64,000 nt of DNA from an uncultured Roseovarius sp. Lineage in GTDB: Bacteria; Pseudomonadota; Alphaproteobacteria; Rhodobacterales; Rhodobacteraceae. Below are positions 34,510-43,175 of this stretch, piece after piece (position 1 is the first letter of the stretch; every line of letters starts with the position of its first letter). Position numbers and translations under genes: made by a program. The notes below the pieces were generated by a model, which did not search any database, had not been told where the DNA came from, and was given only the letters and a program-made list of their open reading frames with translations. The stretch lies in contig CANNCP010000001.1 of NCBI GenBank assembly GCA_947503145.1, positions 434,001 to 498,000 on the forward strand, in the 5' to 3' direction.

Positions 34510-35909
34510 GTCTCGGCGCAGGCCCAGTAGTCGGCGAAAATATCCTCGACCGATGGCTCGCGCGCGGGGATTTCACGGACGATCTTGACCGTTTGCATGA
34601 AATGCCGCCAGTGCAGGTTGTCGTCGATGGAATTGCCGCCCCAACTGCCGCATCCCATGCTGAGCGAAAATGGCATGCCGTTGTTGAACGCCCCCCCGGT
34701 GGCAAAGCAATGCGCCTGATTGACGATCACCCGGCAAGTCGGCAGGGCGGTCCCCAGGGCCAGCGCGCGTGCGTCAATGGCCGAATGCAGCCCGACGGAG
34801 TGCCCGGCACCCTGATGCGCCAGAATACGGGTGGTAATGCCCACTGCGCCCTCGAAGTCGGGCGCACGGTAGAGTGCTGCAACGCGGCTGAGCTTCTCGC
34901 CCGAAAGCGGGTGGTCAGGGCCGATGCCGGTCGTCTCGACCACGATGAATTCGGTATCTCCGGGGACCTCGCCTGTCAGCCCCAGCGCGGTGATCACCTG
35001 GTCGGCATCCTGTGCGATGATATCGCGGTTGAGGTGGCCATCTGGCCAGAGTGCGGCGACGATGGGCGCTTCGTCGCGGATCAGCGCGCCGCCGGCGCGG
35101 GCCAGTTCGGCCACGAAAGCGTCATAGACCGCATCCACCACCACCAGCGCGTTTTCCGAACTGCAGGAGGTGGCGTTGTCGAATGTCTTGGAGGCGGCGA
35201 TTTTCTGTGCGGTGGCTGCCAGATCGGCGGTCTCGTCGACGATCACGGTGACGTTGCCCGCACCCACCGCGAGGGCGGGCGTGCCGCTGCTATAGGCGCG
35301 TTTGACGTTGTTCTGGCTGCCGGTCACCACCACCAGATCGCTGATTTCCAGCAGGCGCTGGGTCTTGTCCTTTGATCCCGGCGCGGGCACCATCTGCACC
35401 AGATCGGGGTCCTCGCCGATCTTGGCGAATTCGGCGTGGATATAGGCCAGCAGCACCTCACAGGCGGGCACGCCCTTAGGTGAGGGTGACAGCACGATGG
35501 CATTGCCGCATTTCAGTGCGTTGATGATATTGTTGGCCGGCGTTGCGGCGGGGTTGGTCGACGGGACCACAGCGCCGATGACACCCATGGGGCGGGCGAT
35601 TTGGGTGATGCCGGTCCCGGGGTCGTCCGAGATGACACCGTAAGTCTTTGCCGTGGTGATATCGCGCATCAGGCCCAGCGTCTTGCGGTGGTTCTTGGTG
35701 ATCTTGTCGGGCACGTTGCCGAGGCCGGTCGTCCGTACCGACAGCTCTGCCAGCGCGCGATTGCGCCCCGGTTCCATGATCGCCCATGCGGCGGCCTGCG
35801 CGGCACGGTCATAGCGCGCCTGGCTGCCGTCAGCTTCAAATGCGGCCTGCGCGGTGCGGGCGCGGGCGACGATGGCGGCGATCTCGGCCAGATCATCATG
35901 GGCATTCAT
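34506..35909 (-). CDS. CoA-acylating aldehyde dehydrogenase (SauS-like)
   Basis: 467 residues of the acylating aldehyde dehydrogenase family (related to AdhE N-domain and to sulfoacetaldehyde dehydrogenase SauS). The catalytic Cys is in the DNATSCSSENALVV segment; ITKNHRKTLGLMRDI and GVIGAVVPSTNPAATPAN are typical. It interconverts an aldehyde with an acyl-CoA. Pairing with an AMP-forming ligase recalls the SauS-SauT sulfoacetate pathway, but no sulfoacetaldehyde acetyltransferase lies here, so the substrate is open. Confidence 0.8.
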   Translation of the reverse strand: MNAHDDLAEIAAIVARARTAQAAFEADGSQARYDRAAQAAAWAIMEPGRNRALAELSVRTTGLGNVPDKITKNHRKTLGLMRDITTAKTYGVISDDPGTGITQIARPMGVIGAVVPSTNPAATPANNIINALKCGNAIVLSPSPKGVPACEVLLAYIHAEFAKIGEDPDLVQMVPAPGSKDKTQRLLEISDLVVVTGSQNNVKRAYSSGTPALAVGAGNVTVIVDETADLAATAQKIAASKTFDNATSCSSENALVVVDAVYDAFVAELARAGGALIRDEAPIVAALWPDGHLNRDIIAQDADQVITALGLTGEVPGDTEFIVVETTGIGPDHPLSGEKLSRVAALYRAPDFEGAVGITTRILAHQGAGHSVGLHSAIDARALALGTALPTCRVIVNQAHCFATGGAFNNGMPFSLSMGCGSWGGNSIDDNLHWRHFMQTVKIVREIPAREPSVEDIFADYWACAET

Positions 35910-36078
35910 CAGACTTCTCCATTCGGGGTGGCTGGGTGGCCCCCACCCTGCGCACGAGGGTGGGGGGCGAAGGCCTTGAGCGGCGCGCGCGCTCGTCGCC
36001 GGTTACGGGTCTGTCGTCCGCTCTAGCCTGATGCGCGATCAGGGCCTGCACAAAGGCAACGTCGTCATGAACATTCAT
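35896..36078 (-). CDS. Possible small ORF repeating the dehydrogenase start
   Basis: A 60-codon frame beginning MNVHDDVAFVQALIAHQAR, close to the N-terminus of the next gene (MNAHDDLAEIAAIVARAR). It has AGAGG eight bases before its ATG and overlaps the start of the aldehyde dehydrogenase. It may be a relic of a duplicated gene start, a leader peptide, or a real small protein. Its later part is arginine/proline-rich and crosses a hairpin. Confidence 0.3.
   Translation of the reverse strand: MNVHDDVAFVQALIAHQARADDRPVTGDERARRSRPSPPTLVRRVGATQPPRMEKSDECP
35940..35966 (-). terminator. Perfect 10-bp hairpin between tctC and dehydrogenase
   Basis: CCCCCACCCT (35940-35949) and AGGGTGGGGG (35957-35966) pair perfectly around a seven-base loop. 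On the minus strand no T-run follows, so it may act as an mRNA-stabilising or partial stop signal that lowers expression after the transporter genes. Confidence 0.35.
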
Positions 36079-36101
36079 CGGCGCGCCTCTTGCACATCCG
36101 G

Positions 36102-37070
36102 TCAGAGACCGGCGAGCAATTCCTTGAGGGTCTTGTCGCGGGCAGCCCACATCTCGATCACCTCGTCGCGGTTCATGATGCGTATGGCCGATCCACCGGC
36201 CTCCATCTTGCTCTTCACGCGCGCGTTCGCGAACATGACGGGCACGGTTTCGGCCAGCTTGTCGATGATGCCCTGCGGCGTGCCCTTGGGCACCATGATG
36301 CCGCGGAAGTTGACCGATGCGTTATCGACGTCCAGCCCTTGCTCTTTCATTGTCGGTACGTCGGGCAGGAAATCCGAGCGCTCCAGGTCTGCCACGCCGA
36401 GGATCTTGATGTTGCCGGCCTCACGCGCCCGGAAGGCATCGCTGAGGTTGTTGACCCCTCCCAGTACATCACCGGCGATTACCGCTTTCATCGCAGCCGC
36501 ACCACCGCCCTTGGTGGGGATATAGGCCATCTTCACGCCTGCAGCCTTTTCGATCTGAAGGGCCGCGATGTGGTGTCCGACAAAGAGGCCGGCACCCGAA
36601 AAGGTCAGCTTGCCCGGGTTTTCCTTGGCATAGGCCACGACGTCTGCCATCGAATTGAACGGGCTGTCAGTGGCCACGACGAACACCGCAGGGTCAGCAC
36701 CCCAGTTGGCGATCGGCTCGAAACTGTCGGTCGTGTACTCTACGCCGCCCTTGATCGACTGGGCGATGAAATGCGGCACGTTATAGGCCGCCAGCGTATA
36801 GCCGTCGGCATCCACCTGCGTCGCGAACCAGTTCCAGCCGACGCGCCCGCCGGCACCCGGTTTGTTCAGGATGGCGATGGGCATGCCCAATGCGTCTTCG
36901 TTGCCGGCAGTCATGGTCACGATACGTGCCTGAAAGTCGGTGGCTCCGCCCGCGCCGTAGCTGACCATCATCATCACGGGTCGGTCGGGATAGTCGGCTG
37001 CTTCGTCGGCCGATGCGGTGCCGGTAAGCGCTATCGCGGCCATCGCGGCCGCTGCGATCAGTTTTCTCAT
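36102..37070 (-). CDS. TTT transporter substrate-binding protein (TctC family)
   Basis: 322 residues with a signal peptide (about 1-21, cleavage after TASA). The periplasmic Bug-type binding fold follows: YPDRPVMMMVSYGAGGATD, then NKPGAGGRVGWNW and the TKGGGAAAMKAVIAGDV segment. It captures the substrate for TctA-TctB. Bug proteins usually bind carboxylates, so an organic acid (possibly sulfonated) is likely. Its gene is the last of the three transporter genes and leads into the dehydrogenase gene. Confidence 0.88.
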   Translation of the reverse strand: MRKLIAAAAMAAIALTGTASADEAADYPDRPVMMMVSYGAGGATDFQARIVTMTAGNEDALGMPIAILNKPGAGGRVGWNWFATQVDADGYTLAAYNVPHFIAQSIKGGVEYTTDSFEPIANWGADPAVFVVATDSPFNSMADVVAYAKENPGKLTFSGAGLFVGHHIAALQIEKAAGVKMAYIPTKGGGAAAMKAVIAGDVLGGVNNLSDAFRAREAGNIKILGVADLERSDFLPDVPTMKEQGLDVDNASVNFRGIMVPKGTPQGIIDKLAETVPVMFANARVKSKMEAGGSAIRIMNRDEVIEMWAARDKTLKELLAGL

Positions 37071-37116
37071 GGTTTAGTCCTCCCTGTTTTTTTATGCCTT
37101 CGGGGCCTGTTCAGGC

Positions 37117-37587
37117 TCAGAAGAATATCTCTCGCGGAGTGTAGACTTGCAGCAGTTTCGCGAAGAGACCGTACATGACGGCCATGAACACGGCCGTGAT
37201 GATGGTGCGGCGGAGCCAGCTGCGCAGCGCATTGTGCGGGGCAGGGTCATAAAGGCTCAGCAAGATGAAAAAGGCGATCGTGGTGGCGGTGTAAAAGCCA
37301 AGCCCCCTGGCCGCCCAGAAGATGTAGATCAATGCGACGGCCAATCCCGGAGCGAGATTGCCGATGGTGTGCGCGTTCAGACCTGCACCGACCTTGGTCA
37401 ATCCGATCAGTGCCTTGGCAAAGGTCCAGAAGGCGAGGACCACGAATACGGTCGAGATGAGGCGCGGGAAAAGGAACGCTTCGGTCGGTTGCTGAGTATA
37501 GCTGATCCAGGCCACCCAGAGGCCCACGGCGGCAACGAGGCCCGATGCGATGATATGTTGGAGACGGGGCAGGTTCCGGATGCTCAT
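37117..37587 (-). CDS. TTT transporter small membrane subunit (TctB family)
   Basis: 156 residues with four predicted membrane helices (about 12-30, 40-62, 78-115, 128-148), the pattern of TctB. The sequence starts MSIRNLPRLQHIIASG and its ATG overlaps the TctA stop (ATGA). It associates with TctA in the inner membrane. A longer frame upstream belongs to tctA in another reading and is not real. Confidence 0.82.
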   Translation of the reverse strand: MSIRNLPRLQHIIASGLVAAVGLWVAWISYTQQPTEAFLFPRLISTVFVVLAFWTFAKALIGLTKVGAGLNAHTIGNLAPGLAVALIYIFWAARGLGFYTATTIAFFILLSLYDPAPHNALRSWLRRTIITAVFMAVMYGLFAKLLQVYTPREIFF

Positions 37588-39095
37588 ATCATCAAGTCCT
37601 CTTTCGACGTGGTGCGGCGGTTTCTCAGCTCCATGGCTGCGGAATAGGCGACGGAAGCTGCGATCAGCACGATCAGCACGATGTTGAGTGTGCCGGTCAT
37701 GAAATACGGACCCAGCCCGTCTGTTGCGCTTGCGATCATGCTGCCCTGGATGAAATTCGCCTCGGCAATCGGACCCAGGATCAGGCCCAGCACCAGCGGG
37801 GCGGCGGAAAAGCCGAAGCGTTCGAGAAAATACATCATCACCCCGAGGCTGGCCATGACATAGACATCGCCCATCGAACTCTGGACCGAGTAGCTGCCAA
37901 AGACCGCGAGGCCGAGAACCACGGCAGCCATGACGCTCTGCGGGACCTGCGCAATGCGCGCCGCCATGCCCGCGACGTAAAGGCCGAAGATGCACATCAG
38001 GATCTGCCCGATCAGCATCGAGTTGATAAAGGTCCAGGCGACATCGGGATGATTGTCGAAGAGGTCCGTGCCGGGAAAGATCCCGTGAATCAGCAACCCA
38101 CCCAGCAGCACCGCTGCCGTGGGCGATCCGGGGATCGACAGGGTCAGCAGCGGCACCAGAGACGGCCCGACCATGGCATTGTTCGCGGCTTCGGCGGCGA
38201 TTACGCCCTCGGAATGGCCGGTGCCGAACTTGGCGTATTCGGGGCTGAATTTCTTGGCCTGATCATAGGCGACCAGTCCCGCGATCTGCCCGCCCACGCC
38301 GGGGATCAGGCCGATGATCGAGCCAATAGCGGTGCCGATCCCCAATGCGCGGGGGCGGCGGATGATTTCGGCTATCGCCTTGCGGATGGAATGTTTCTGC
38401 ACCTTGATCACCTCTGCCCCGTCACCAGAGCGACCCTTGGCGAACATGGTGATGACCTGCGGGATGGCAAAAAGGCCGATCAATGCGGCGATGATATTGA
38501 TCCCGCCGCCCAGTGAGGGGTGAAAGATGAACCGCTGCGCGCCCATGATATCGTCGAAACCGATGGTGGCGAGCCACAGGCCGATACAGCCCGACAGCAG
38601 CCCCTTGACCACCGACGCGCTATCAAGCGAGCCGATCACCGTGACCCCGAGGATCGCCAGCCAGAACAGGTGGCTGGGGCCGAATGCCAGCGCCCATTGC
38701 GCCAGAAGCGGCGTGAGAAAGATCAGCAGAAGGACGCCAAAGACCCCGCCAATGGCGGACGCCAGAAAGCTGAGCTGAAGCGCGCGCGCGCCCTCGCCGT
38801 TCTGGGCCATGGTATGCCCGTCCAGCGTGGTGGCGATGTTGGCGGGCGCGCCGGGGATCTTTAGCAGGATCGCGGATACGGCCCCGCCCGCGACCGTCGA
38901 AGTATAGGCAGCCCCCAGCAGGATCAGGCCCTGCGCCGGCTCCAGTTTGAACGTGAACGGAATGAGCAGCGCCACCGCCATTGTGGGTGACAGACCGGGC
39001 GTCGCCCCCAGGATCAGCCCGCCAATAGTGCCCACCAGAAGCAGCGCGAAATTGACCGGGGTGAACACGTCACCAAAGTAGAAGAGAAATTCCAA
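37584..39095 (-). CDS. TTT transporter large membrane subunit (TctA family)
   Basis: About 503 residues and roughly eleven or twelve membrane helices. TctA motifs include GTIGGLILGATPGLSPTMAV near the start and a mirror motif IGLIPGVGGQIAGLVAYDQA in the middle. It forms the sodium- or proton-driven channel of the transporter. I place the start at a TTG (39095) with GGGAG seven bases upstream; another TTG seven codons earlier is possible. First gene of the minus-strand operon, facing lacI. Confidence 0.88.
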   Translation of the reverse strand: MEFLFYFGDVFTPVNFALLLVGTIGGLILGATPGLSPTMAVALLIPFTFKLEPAQGLILLGAAYTSTVAGGAVSAILLKIPGAPANIATTLDGHTMAQNGEGARALQLSFLASAIGGVFGVLLLIFLTPLLAQWALAFGPSHLFWLAILGVTVIGSLDSASVVKGLLSGCIGLWLATIGFDDIMGAQRFIFHPSLGGGINIIAALIGLFAIPQVITMFAKGRSGDGAEVIKVQKHSIRKAIAEIIRRPRALGIGTAIGSIIGLIPGVGGQIAGLVAYDQAKKFSPEYAKFGTGHSEGVIAAEAANNAMVGPSLVPLLTLSIPGSPTAAVLLGGLLIHGIFPGTDLFDNHPDVAWTFINSMLIGQILMCIFGLYVAGMAARIAQVPQSVMAAVVLGLAVFGSYSVQSSMGDVYVMASLGVMMYFLERFGFSAAPLVLGLILGPIAEANFIQGSMIASATDGLGPYFMTGTLNIVLIVLIAASVAYSAAMELRNRRTTSKEDLMI

Positions 39096-39142
39096 GCAGC
39101 CACTCCCAAGACACAAGGCAATTGACAGTTAAGGGTAGGTAA

Positions 39143-39168
39143 TGAAAATAGTTTTGCAAATGTTTTCA
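39143..39168. promoter_or_regulatory. LacI-family operator between tctA and regulator
   Basis: TGCAAATGTTTTCA (39155-39168) is a near-perfect palindrome of the LacI-family type (TGMAAA, two central bases, TTTKCA). Another half-site TGAAAA lies at 39143-39148. The site is 25-50 bases before the regulator start and 60-75 before the transporter start. Confidence 0.65.
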
Positions 39169-39192
39169 TTTTAGCTGCAGGTTCCTCGTCAA

Positions 39193-40218
39193 ATGCATGA
39201 TGCAGAAGATAAAAAGGCCGATATTGTTGCAGTGGCCCGGGCGGCGCGCGTGTCGATTTCGACCGTCTCGCGCAGTTTTAATCACCCCGATCTGGTGAAA
39301 CCGGCGACTCGCAAGAAGATCAACAGCGCCGTGCGGCGTCTGGGCTATATCCGCAATCGCGCGGCGCAGACGATGCACGGCATCCGCAGCGGGACTATCG
39401 GACTGGTGGTGCCAACCATCGATCACACGATCTTTGCCGAAGTGGTCCAGGCCTTTTCCGATGCGGTGGAACCCGAAGGCTTTACCATCCTTCTGGCCAG
39501 CCATGGTTATGATCTGGAACGCGAATATGCTGTGCTGCGCAAGTTTCTGGAACATCGGGTGGATGGCGTGGCGTTGATCGGTCATGACCATTCGGAAGAG
39601 ACCTATCAGCTACTCGCCAGACAGGGCATTCCGGCCCTCAGTATCTGGGGCTACGATCCCGCTTCGCGCATTTCCTGCGTCGGGGCGGACAATCATGCGG
39701 CGGGGCTGCTCGCGGCAGAGCATCTGGTGGGGTTGGGTCATCGGCGGATTGGACTCGTCTTTCCGCCGACACAGGACAATGACCGTGCGCGCGGGCGGTT
39801 CGAAGGTGCGCGCGCAGTACTGGACGCGGCCGGGATTACGGTGCCGGATCGCTGGATGGTGGAGGCACCCTATAGCCTGACCGAGGCAAAGGAAGCGGTG
39901 CTGGGCCTGCTGGATCAGCCAGACCCGCCGTCTGCGTTGCTATGTGGCAATGACGTGCTGGCGGTGGGCACGGTTTATGCTGCACACCGGTTGACGCTGG
40001 ATGTGCCGGGCGCGCTGTCGGTGATCGGCATCGGTGATTTCAAGGGCTCGCGCGAGATGGAGCCGCCCCTGACCACGATCCGCCTGCCCGCCCGCCGGAT
40101 CGGGCAGATCGCCGGGCAGCAGTTGGCACAGTCCATCGTGCATCCGGGGGGTGATACGATACGGCTCAACTATGAAATCGCGTTGGTGCCGCGCGCAACC
40201 TGTGCCGCGCCGCAGTGA
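39193..40218 (+). CDS. LacI-family transcriptional regulator
   Basis: 341 residues: helix-turn-helix at the N-terminus (about 8-60; VAVARAARVSISTVSRSFNH, then VRRLGYIRNRAAQTM) and a periplasmic-binding-protein-like effector domain (about 65-335). It is divergent from the TTT/dehydrogenase operon and has a matching operator in the gap, so it most likely represses that operon until the transported compound or a product is present. Confidence 0.9.
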   Translation: MHDAEDKKADIVAVARAARVSISTVSRSFNHPDLVKPATRKKINSAVRRLGYIRNRAAQTMHGIRSGTIGLVVPTIDHTIFAEVVQAFSDAVEPEGFTILLASHGYDLEREYAVLRKFLEHRVDGVALIGHDHSEETYQLLARQGIPALSIWGYDPASRISCVGADNHAAGLLAAEHLVGLGHRRIGLVFPPTQDNDRARGRFEGARAVLDAAGITVPDRWMVEAPYSLTEAKEAVLGLLDQPDPPSALLCGNDVLAVGTVYAAHRLTLDVPGALSVIGIGDFKGSREMEPPLTTIRLPARRIGQIAGQQLAQSIVHPGGDTIRLNYEIALVPRATCAAPQ

Positions 40219-40266
40219 TTTTCGTGCCTGCGACATGACGGGTCTGTTTATTGCCTGTGGACCGGG

Positions 40267-40674
40267 TCAGGCGGGACTTTCCCAAGTCAGGGTCATCTGG
40301 GTCTGAGTTGTGACGGCCGCCGGTTTGCCGTCCTCTCGCAGGAGCGTGATCTGCCAGACCTGCGTCTTGCGCCCGTTGTGCAGCGCCTCGCACCGCCCGG
40401 TCAGTTTCGTGCCGATCGGGATCGGCCGCAAAAAGTTGGTCTTGCTCTCCAGTGTCGTGGTCTTGTCGTTGCCGCGCAGGCTCAGCGCACTGGCGACTCC
40501 GCCCAGCGTATCTGCAAACCCAAGGATCGCGCCGCCATGCATCACGCCGTTGCGGTTGGCGTGGTCGGGCCGGACGGTCATGGTGCCGATTACCAGATCA
40601 GCGGAGCATTCGGTCAGTTCAACACCGAGTGCCCGGGAAAATTCCGGGAGGAAATCATTGGGAACTTTGTCCAA
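40267..40674 (-). CDS. PaaI-type hotdog thioesterase
   Basis: About 135 residues of the PaaI thioesterase family: RNGVMHGGAILGFADTLGG holds the active-site region (HGG plus Asp), followed by ESKTNFLRPIPIGTKL. It would hydrolyse an acyl-CoA; substrate unknown. I prefer a TTG start (40674) with AAAGGA eight bases upstream, which gives the normal family length; ATGs at 40716 and 40758 give N-terminal extensions without ribosome sites. Confidence 0.8.
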   Translation of the reverse strand: MDKVPNDFLPEFSRALGVELTECSADLVIGTMTVRPDHANRNGVMHGGAILGFADTLGGVASALSLRGNDKTTTLESKTNFLRPIPIGTKLTGRCEALHNGRKTQVWQITLLREDGKPAAVTTQTQMTLTWESPA

Positions 40675-40827
40675 GGGCGGGGTCCTTTCTGCGGTGGTCT
40701 GCCAAATGCGCGGCATCCCTTGATGTGCCAGAGAATGCCGGGGTGTTGAACCGTTCATTGTGGTCTGCGGTCATCGGGTTCATCGATGGCCGTTAGGCCG
40801 CAGCAGAAGCGGTCACGCCGCCGCCAG

Positions 40828-41994
40828 CTATATGGGGCGCGGCACGGTCCAGCAGATATCGCATATGCCCGCCAGCCGGGCAAATCGGATCAGCTCCGCG
40901 TCTAGCCGGTCCAGCCGGTTGGCGGACCATTTGACACGCGCTTCGGGCCAGAAGCCGGTGACCTGCATCCAGCCCGCCACGCGGTCTGCCTTCAGTTCGA
41001 TCCGCCCGACGAAACGATCCCCTTCCAGCAGGGGATACACGTAATAGCCCCAGCGCCGCCTGACCTGTGGCACGAACATCTCGTTGACGTATTCTAGGCC
41101 GAACAGGCGGTTCAGCCGCATCCGGTCGCGGATCGCCGGATCGAACGGGTTGATGATGCGCAGCCGGGTGGTGGGGGCGGGCAGCGCCTCCAGCCGCGAT
41201 TCGATATCGGGCGGGGCAAAGCCTGCGGTCCACCTGCGATCCGCACTCTCGATCTCGATGGGCACCAGATCGCGGCGGGTCAGCCAGCCGCGCGCCTCGC
41301 TTGCGTCCATCGCACCCCAGAACCGCTGCACCTCGCCGCAGCTGGCCATGCTCAGCCGGTCGAGCGCGCCATCGCAGAGCGCGTCGATCTGGTCGCGGTC
41401 GGGTGGTCCCTCGCGCAGGTGGGCGGGAAAGACCCGTTCGCTCAGATTGTAGAACTTCACGAAATTCTCGCGATAGCATGTGGCCAGTTCGCCCGCGTAC
41501 CACATCTGATCGAGCGCTTTCTTATGTGGCGGGCGCGCCCACATCTCGCGGCTGGCGGCCTTGGTGTCGAAGGCATGGGTCGACAGCGCGCCTTCGGCCT
41601 CGATCCGTGCGCGGATTTGGGCGATCTGTGCCTGCGCGAGGCCCGAGGCGTACCAGTCATGCGCGGCCACCCTGGCCCCCAGGCGGCGGAATTGGCGCTG
41701 CCAGATCGGTAGCGTCTCCATCGGGATGAGCGACGCATCATGGGTGAAATGCTCGAATAACAGCCGGTCGCGGCCCAGTCGCGGCCAGAGCATGTGCTCG
41801 CGGTAATTCTGGTTGCGGGTCCACAGGATGTGGTGATGCGCGCGGGTCACGTTGCGGATGGTGTCGATCTGGACAAAGCCCAGGCGGCGGATCATCCCCA
41901 TCACGTCGGGTGCCCCGGTGGGCGTCTCGGCCAGCCCGTTGGTCCAGAGCCAGAGGTGGCGGGCCTGCCGGTTCGGTAGTCTGAGGGCGGTCAT
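40828..41994 (-). CDS. YcaQ-family DNA glycosylase (winged helix)
   Basis: 388 residues of the YcaQ/AlkX family, winged-helix DNA glycosylases; E. coli YcaQ unhooks interstrand crosslinks. The start RLPNRQARHLWLW, the LGFVQIDTIRNVTRAHHHILWTR block and the C-terminal WGYYVYPLLEGDRFVGR are typical. The glutamine in the VQID-type motif, important for catalysis in YcaQ, is present. It is a single gene on the minus strand, 160 bases downstream of a hypothetical gene. Confidence 0.85.
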   Translation of the reverse strand: MTALRLPNRQARHLWLWTNGLAETPTGAPDVMGMIRRLGFVQIDTIRNVTRAHHHILWTRNQNYREHMLWPRLGRDRLLFEHFTHDASLIPMETLPIWQRQFRRLGARVAAHDWYASGLAQAQIAQIRARIEAEGALSTHAFDTKAASREMWARPPHKKALDQMWYAGELATCYRENFVKFYNLSERVFPAHLREGPPDRDQIDALCDGALDRLSMASCGEVQRFWGAMDASEARGWLTRRDLVPIEIESADRRWTAGFAPPDIESRLEALPAPTTRLRIINPFDPAIRDRMRLNRLFGLEYVNEMFVPQVRRRWGYYVYPLLEGDRFVGRIELKADRVAGWMQVTGFWPEARVKWSANRLDRLDAELIRFARLAGICDICWTVPRPI

Positions 41995-42017
41995 ACGTCT
42001 GTCCTGTGCCGGATTTC

Positions 42018-42133
42018 ACTAAAGCGTTACGCCTGTAACCTGAGACATCAGATAAAGGTGAAACGCGCGCAACGCTTGTATATTGCGTGCGTTTCGCAAA
42101 AATGGTGACTCGGGTTTTTTGCGAAACGCCTTA
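42018..42133. repeat. Palindromic repeat family 1, long copy (locus 4)
   Basis: ACTAAAGCGTTACGCC at the left, a middle part with AACCTGAGA and GGTGAAACGC, then a perfect 14-bp hairpin (42089-42102 with 42116-42129) ending GCGAAACGCCTTA. It has diverged from locus 2 but keeps both hairpins. It lies 3' of the hypothetical gene at 42180 and upstream of ycaQ. Confidence 0.7.
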
Positions 42134-42179
42134 CTGCGTGTGCGACAGGCGGCCAGCTCATGCAACGGTGCGGCACCGG

Positions 42180-42968
42180 TCAGGGAATGCTGAGCAGGAT
42201 CAGCGCGTCATGCTGGTCGCGTCCCTGCATGTTCATCACCGTGTCGATAAACAGACGCCCCGCCGCGCAGGCACTGCGGTTATCGGCCTTGTCGAGCCGG
42301 GCAAAGGTCCGGAGCATGCTGGCACCATTCTCTGCCTTTTCCAGCCGCGACAGCAGTGCATTGAAAATCATGGTTTCGATCTGTTCGATCCGCGCGGCAC
42401 TCATCGTGATCGGCGGGCGTGTGGCGCCAAATCGTGCCGCGTCGAGCTGGATGCGATAATACTGTTCCAGCGCGGGGGTGTTGAGCCGCGCTGCTACCCG
42501 GGCCGTCGCATCCGACAGGCGCGCGGGCGGCAGGCGGTCCTTGACCACCAGCCCGCAGTCGCGGGTCGGCATGGCGTTGAGCACGGTCTGCTCTACCAGG
42601 TAGAAGTAGCGCAGATCGCGGATCGGCAGATGCCCGACACCGCTGTCGATCACGCCCCAGAGCGTGCCGCGCGCGCCATCCGCACCAGGCAGCGTGCCGT
42701 CGGCGTTGAACGCCAGGATCTGATCCGCGATGTATCCTGCAACGACCGGATCGGTCATGATGTGCTGCATCTGGGCGGTTGCCAGTGACAGGTTGCGGTC
42801 CTTGAACCCCAGCCGCACCAGATCGTCCCGGACTGTGTCCTCGGTAAAAATGCGCCCCAGCAGTCGCACGATGTCGGCCTTGCTGACCTGGGGAGGTGGA
42901 GCATCCTGTGCTGCCAGTGGCTGTGCCAGAAACAGGCAGGCTGTCAGCAGACAGCAAAGTAAACGCAT
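42180..42968 (-). CDS. Secreted hypothetical protein
   Basis: 262 residues with a clear signal peptide (about 1-20, MRLLCCLLTACLFLAQPLAA). The mature protein is mostly helical with conserved-looking segments (SGVGHLPIRDLRYFYLVEQTVLNAMP). Two Cys (CGLV and SACAAG) could form a disulfide. I do not recognise the family. It faces away from panB across a 207-base gap. Confidence 0.7.
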   Translation of the reverse strand: MRLLCCLLTACLFLAQPLAAQDAPPPQVSKADIVRLLGRIFTEDTVRDDLVRLGFKDRNLSLATAQMQHIMTDPVVAGYIADQILAFNADGTLPGADGARGTLWGVIDSGVGHLPIRDLRYFYLVEQTVLNAMPTRDCGLVVKDRLPPARLSDATARVAARLNTPALEQYYRIQLDAARFGATRPPITMSAARIEQIETMIFNALLSRLEKAENGASMLRTFARLDKADNRSACAAGRLFIDTVMNMQGRDQHDALILLSIP

Positions 42969-43175
42969 GTTGGAAATTTCCCTGCCGGAGGGTGAGTGGG
43001 TATCCCTCCATCAGACCTGTTTTGCCCGGCAAATACAAGGCATGCACAGAGGCGGCGGCGTCATCATGCCACGCTTGTGATCGTGTGCCGCAGAAACATC
43101 CGGCAAAGCAGGTGTGGAAATCTCCGGCATTTCTTGCTACTCAGCGCTGCAACGCAGCGAAACCGGAGCAGACCG

